A DNA stretch of 64,000 nt from Thuidium tamariscinum (taxonomy: Eukaryota; Streptophyta; Bryopsida; Hypnales; Thuidiaceae), in the NCBI GenBank assembly GCA_947034885.2, contig OX344751.2, forward strand, positions 12,710,001 through 12,774,000, given 5' to 3'. Below are positions 59,280-64,000 of this stretch, in pieces. The translations under genes were made by a program, and so were the position numbers. The first letter of the stretch is position 1. Each line of letters opens with the position of its first letter. The notes under the pieces were generated by a model, which was not told the origin of the DNA, made no database searches, and saw only the letters and a list, made by a program, of their open reading frames with translations.

Positions 59280-59770
59280 ACAAAGTTCATTCTTTACAAA
59301 AGTAATCCCTATCAATCAATTTTTAAAAAAAAATCTTAACAAGTTCCATTATTGATACATTATGACAAAACTGTAGGTGCTTACATTGGCTTTTGAGAAG
59401 ACCTACGCTACTATAAGATACTCATGAACAAAATGAAATTTGGTGCAACTAAGTTCTTTCCATATATAATGAAATCATACAAACAAATTTTTTTCTAAAA
59501 TTTAAACAAGTCCATTGACTAAAAATTGAGAAGGAAAAAATTGATGCCCTCCTGTTGGCCTTGAGAAGATTTATAATGCTACAAGACATGATCAACCAAA
59601 ATAAAATTTAGTGTAGCAAAGATTTTTATCAACAAATTTTCTTTCTAAAATCTAAACAATTGTAATAATAATACATCAATAAAAATCATTAGTACCTTTC
59701 CCTAGGCCTCAAAAAGATCTACATTACTATAGGATAATGATCAACCAATACTCTATATTAACTTAATTCC
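59280..59770. repeat. Three to four tandem copies of a 150-170 bp unit
   Basis: Blocks GARAAGAYCTACRYTACTA, TAAGAT/CAAGACATGATCAAC, AAAATGAAATTTRGTG and AAATYTAAACAA recur at steps of 167 and 149 bp (for example near 59395, 59562 and 59711). The array lies inside the MULE-like element. Confidence 0.6.
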
Positions 59771-60082
59771 ATCTTTATTCATCTTTCATATCAATTGAGT
59801 TCTTCATTTTTGTAATGTATACTTTTAAGTAAGATTGAAAATTAGAATCTTCATCAAATTTCAACACAACCACGGTAATAGGTCCACGATAATAGGTCTA
59901 CAAAATAGGTACTAAAATTTATTAGAAATAAGAAATTTTGATTCAAATTTTAAGATGGAATCAATTTTAATGAATAAAATTAAGTTTTATAATGCTTCTT
60001 CAAATTTCTAAACTCTATGCTCACAGAATCCCTGCTCTACGCTCACAGGCTCATGCTCACAAGCTCACAGAATAGCACCGCT

Positions 60083-60797
60083 AGTTGAGAAGTAAATAAG
60101 AAAAAAGTTGGCAAAATTTGCTATTTAAGTGTATTTTGAGAAATTGTGTAAACCTGCAATTTCTCCACAAAAATGATATTTTTTGAGTTTGAACCCAACT
60201 CATTAAATGAAGGTCCTCTACTCTAGTTTCTACTCCAATTGGAATTTTGTAAAAATTCATAATATTGAATATTTTATTGCAATTTGAACTTTGGATGTAT
60301 TTTCAATGTCTACTCCATCATGATTTTTTTCATTGTAATGTAAACCTGTAATAAAAAATTTAAATTTTTTGTGATAATTTTCTATTTGATATAATTTTGT
60401 CTTCACTTTTTCTTCAAAAGTTCTCATAAAAATAAATTTTATTCAAAAAAATCTAAATTTTTTGAAAAATAGAGTAGACATGTATTTTCATCTCTTAAAA
60501 TAAATTTTAAAATTTTATATATATCAAGTTCAAAAATAGTAACAAACTTAATGATGAGCAACAAGGTTTGAAACCAATGGTTATAGGTCTATCTTTTAAG
60601 TGTTAACGTTCATCTCACTCACCTATTGCAATCACAATATTTTTTGATATAGAAGACTTGAAAAACTCACTTCCTACAATGAATTAACATTGAAAAGTTG
60701 TAAGTTCCTATTGTAGTCACTAACCACTCTATTTCAATTATCTCAAACATTGATTGTAGCCTAAATCTCATACATTAGAAGAAATTTATAATGGGAT
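60083..60797. other. A+T-rich spacer
   Basis: No gene or further repeat was recognised. Confidence 0.35.
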
Positions 60798-60863
60798 CAT
60801 TGTGGACTCATTATAAATAGTAGTGGTATTTATACCACTACTATTTATAATGAGTCCACAATG
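60798..60863. repeat. Perfect palindrome with 32-bp arms and 2-nt loop
   Basis: CATTGTGGACTCATTATAAA, TAGTAGTGGTAT is followed by TT and then its exact reverse complement. The word TAAATAGTAGTGGTATTT recurs at about 61084. Perfect arms in otherwise decayed DNA suggest a recent event. Confidence 0.9.
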
Positions 60864-61591
60864 GGTAAAATGTTCATTAAAATGTTCAATTGTTTTACTT
60901 TAGGGCAATTATCTTCACAATGCAACATAATTCAAGGAAAATGGCCGGCATTAGGAAAATTACAAGATGAGCCTTACTTTCGGATTATCCTTTAGTTGTG
61001 ATTGTGTGGAACATACGTGAAAGTCAACTACAGTTCTAAGAAACTATTTTTCAAGTGCATATGCCATGTACTAACACACTAGATAAATAGTAGTGGTATT
61101 TAAGTGTAAATTGGTTGATTTGGCACAAAAATTAATAGCAATTTCATCAATAGTGTTAACTAGTGTTAAATTAAGTAGTGTTGAGCTAAGTGAACCTACT
61201 CTCAACATATTACAATATCTTTCATTGGATATCGTCAACTAACTATTTTAGGTTTTTAACAAATAAGCCATTCCAAAAATAATTGGAATTATTCTAAAAT
61301 CCAAAATTCCAAAATTGCAATAATTTAATCTAATGTATTGAATGATGGTTCCTTTTCTTTAATATAAACAACTAAACATGTCTTTGGTGGCAATTACAAG
61401 TAATTGATCAAATTAGGAATAGTAAATAAATAAAATTGGATTTCTCTAATCTATTGCAAGCAGTGGTTGGGAAGAAACATGTTGACCAAAAGGTTTAAAG
61501 TCATGTAATGGCTTTTCTAGGATTTTGGAAAGTTTCCTATGATGTAGAATTTATTATAATTTCTTGAGATTTTTTTTGGAAGGTAAGAGGA
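60864..61591. other. A+T-rich spacer
   Basis: No gene is supported. Confidence 0.35.
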
Positions 61592-62081
61592 AGTACTAGC
61601 ATTAAAAGAATATTTCTCCTATTTCATAAACTACAGTAAAAGTAACGAAACTAAAAATTAGTCACTTAGGAGGATTTGATGATAATGAGATTTGATGAAA
61701 AAAATCCAATTCTATTGTTTTAATGTGCGCACAAGGTAAGCCTATATGCACAAATGCAAAGGATATAGAATAATTTACTTAAAATGCCCTTTGGTAGGAA
61801 TATGTCTATCTACCATAAGAATATACTATAAAATTCACTTAGAAATCATTAGTTTAAACCACTCATTCGTATTAAAAACCCTAAATCCAAAAGTATGACA
61901 AATCAGCAAAATTGACTTTTATATATTAATTTTTTTAAATTTTTTGAAAAATAAGGGATAGTTACAAAATAACAAAAATTAAAAATGAGTTTTTTGTTTT
62001 TTGCATTGGGTTCATAATTCAAAGTCATAGAAATAGCCACTCTCATTATGATATAGAAAATGGTTGTTTTTTGCAATGACT
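61592..62081. mobile_element. Decayed relative of the 4-bp target element
   Basis: The stretch 61770-62070 matches the right half of the element at 14255-14988 (CCTTTGGTAGGAATATG-like, AAAACCCTAAA, GACAAATNAACAAAA, GAAAAATAAGGGAT, TAGAAAATGG). The right end TTTTTTGCAATGACTA is a version of the family end and is followed by GGAA; a GGAA with CTAGCATT lies at the proposed left end near 61590. Limits are approximate. Confidence 0.45.
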
Positions 62082-62785
62082 AGGAAGGACAATAAATAGT
62101 CATATTCTAGCAAGCTTTCGAGAACTCAAGGTGAAGCTAAGGACTATACACTCTAAGATTTTATTTTATTTCAAAAATTGAAAATTGCAATAATTGAAAA
62201 TTGCAATAATTAAATGACTTCAAAGTTTATTTTAGAATAGAGATTCCATAACTACTTGCAACTTGTCACTCTAATAATGACAATGGAATCATTCAAATAG
62301 AGAGAGAGAATCAATTTCAAAATTTAATTTCTTAAAGAAGTGATTTTTTCTTAGTTGATTCGACTACCCTAATTGAAAAGAAATTACATATCATACAATA
62401 AGTCTTTAACCATGCAATCAAAAGTTGGAAAAATTGTTGTCCCTCAAAGGTACTCCTTGATGACACATTGCATCAAAATTTCAAAAAGAAAAAAGGAAAT
62501 TTTGTTCTTGGTGAATTGCCCCAAAACCTTGATATTGCAAAAAAATAGTGTTTGGTCTTTTAGGTATGAATACATAGAACGGTAGCTATGAGATGTTCAT
62601 GGGACATTTATGACTCTACTCTATAAACGATTTGTAATGTTTAGGACTCTCTACTTCAAAAATTCACAAAAATTAAAAAATTATAATTCTACTTGGATTT
62701 GATTTGAGAAACAAGCACACACCTCTAGGAAATATGTGCCCCTCTTGGAATTGGCCCTAAGATATTCATATTGCAAATTATGATG
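62082..62785. other. A+T-rich spacer
   Basis: A 70-codon ORF at 62373 is not recognised. No gene is supported. Confidence 0.35.
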
Positions 62786-63820
62786 TTAACCCCTAAATGC
62801 CCAAGGCCTGTTTTGAGTTTTTTGGAATTTGTTCTAAATTGAATAAAAATTCAACATTTTGATAAGTTGAATCAATTTTTTTAGATTTTTAACCTTACAA
62901 ATTCAAAGTAAACATGTTAGAAATGACATAGGAAAAGAAAATACAACAATATCACTTACAAACTGAAAGATTATAATGTTAGATCATGAGGGTATAAAAA
63001 CTATGAAAATCTTTGAACTCTCTTTTTGTATATCAAATCTAAAAATTTGGTCACCAAAAAAATATGAGGTTGAAAGGCCTAACAAGCATAACCTCAATCA
63101 ATTTATGGCTTCTCAAAATCTACTCTACAATTTTTTTAAATGAATTTTTAGTATAATTTTTTCTTTAAGATCTAGTGTATTTGAGGCTCATTTTCAAGAG
63201 TCTTTAACACCACGGAACGTCAAGATTGCAATGGGTACCCTTGCACTAAATCTTGAATAGAAAAATCATAATCATTCATTTTCAAAATTGGATTATTGAT
63301 GCTAAAACTAGACTTCAAAAAGAATCTTCCAAAAATATAAACTACTAAAAATAAAAATTTGGTAAGATTTTATTTAACTTCAAAGATTCTTTGACTCACA
63401 CCACTTTTGGGTCTTGGACATTTAAGGGAGAAACACCCAATTCCATCCCTATACCTATTCTTGGTCCCTAGAGTGTCACTAAATTTGTCCATGAGTGTTC
63501 ATTAAAGTGTCTGACAAGTGTTTAACTCTAATTTGCTGATGCAGTTGTAAGACACATGTATAATTTTCATTCACTGACAACTGATTTCAGCAGAGTTCAG
63601 TTTAGGGTACACCTATAGGACAATTCCAATGATCTAGGGAGCCAACTCTTTAAAAATTTGTAGAAATTACATACTGATTCCGAAAAATTTAATTTTTTTT
63701 TGAATATTCATGATTTCCTCTCGCTAGTACTAGAAAAATATCAGTTTTAGAAAAAGATGCCTCCAACCATGCTGAATTCCTTATTCGGACGGTTTTGGGT
63801 GTTTCCACTGTAGGGGTTAA
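62786..63820. mobile_element. Possible element with TTAACCCCTA ends
   Basis: TTAACCCCTAAATGCCCAAG at 62786 and the reverse complement TTAACCCCTACAGTGG of the right end share ten terminal bases with each other and with the element at 16643-17902. The flanking triplets (ATG and ACT) differ, so the pairing of these two ends is uncertain. Confidence 0.35.
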
Positions 63821-64000
63821 ACTGGTATCAGGCTTGTGTACCTTCATGCACAGAGGACACATCTACAAAAGCTAATCCCCAGCATAAGTTTCCACCAACC
63901 TCTCATGATGCTTTTAGGGCAAAGTCCAAGAATCCAGATACCAAGGATGACTACTCCGGTAATAGTACTGTACTGTACATTCAGCATGTGAACTTGCAAA
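63821..64000. other. Window edge, unassigned
   Basis: Nothing recognisable in the last 180 bases. Composition becomes more balanced, so a gene region may begin beyond the window. Confidence 0.3.

Larger units (their letters stand above)
58599..60082. mobile_element. MULE-like non-autonomous element (1.48 kb)
   Basis: A direct repeat AGTTGAGAAGT of up to 11 bp flanks it (58588-58598 and 60083-60093). Both ends carry arrays of TGTGAGC (left: TGTGAACTTGTGAGCTTGTG; right: reversed GAGCTTGTGAGCATGAGCC). Further in, ACCTATTACCGTGG faces CCACGGTAATAGGTCC. Inside are a hairpin (58867-59156) and tandem repeats (59280-59770). No transposase. Confidence 0.8.

Overview
The window looks like nuclear DNA of a plant (streptophyte). 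It holds a three-exon gene for GDP-mannose 4,6-dehydratase of the plant MUR1/GMD type, a plant-type glutathione peroxidase homologue, and an AMT2/MEP-type ammonium transporter. The splice sites are canonical GT-AG. Coding exons are clearly richer in G+C than the very A+T-rich flanks. Gene density is low (three intact genes in 64 kb). PiggyBac remnants, which are not typical of flowering plants, together with intronless GPX and AMT2 genes, make a bryophyte, other seed-free plant or charophyte alga more likely than an angiosperm. This placement is inference; no species is identified.

Layout. Positions 1-7.5 kb are A+T-rich and gene-free, with a short Stowaway-like MITE at 5741. GMD lies at 8681-10971 (+) behind a G+C-rich upstream region. 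From 11 to 18.8 kb there are only low-value ORFs and inserted non-autonomous elements. GPX (18867-19481, -) and AMT2 (20901-22379, -) sit on one strand in a G+C-richer island, with local tandem duplications on both sides. From 24 to 48 kb the sequence is mostly non-autonomous DNA transposons and their nests: MULE-like, CACTA-like, mariner-like, hAT-like, and a family with 4-bp target duplications that I cannot place. A PiggyBac fragment (41.0 kb) and an unrecognised decayed coding stretch (35.7-36.8 kb) lie among them. A broken hAT-type transposase gene follows at 48.95-51.8 kb, then a broken PiggyBac transposase at 52.6-53.3 kb. From 54 to 64 kb there are more MITEs, long hairpins and two MULE-like elements.

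How the genes relate. The three intact genes serve unrelated housekeeping roles: GDP-L-fucose synthesis for glycans, a thiol-peroxidase fold protein, and ammonium transport. They do not form a pathway. The most unusual gene is GPX: its peroxidatic cysteine position is glycine and its usual resolving cysteine is threonine, while the rest of the fold and the Gln/Trp/Asn partners are kept, so it is probably a pseudoenzyme or has a new role. The other main content is a set of MITE families, several with two or more copies in this one window and with visible target-site duplications. All element calls were made by eye from terminal repeats; none was checked by alignment software or database search.
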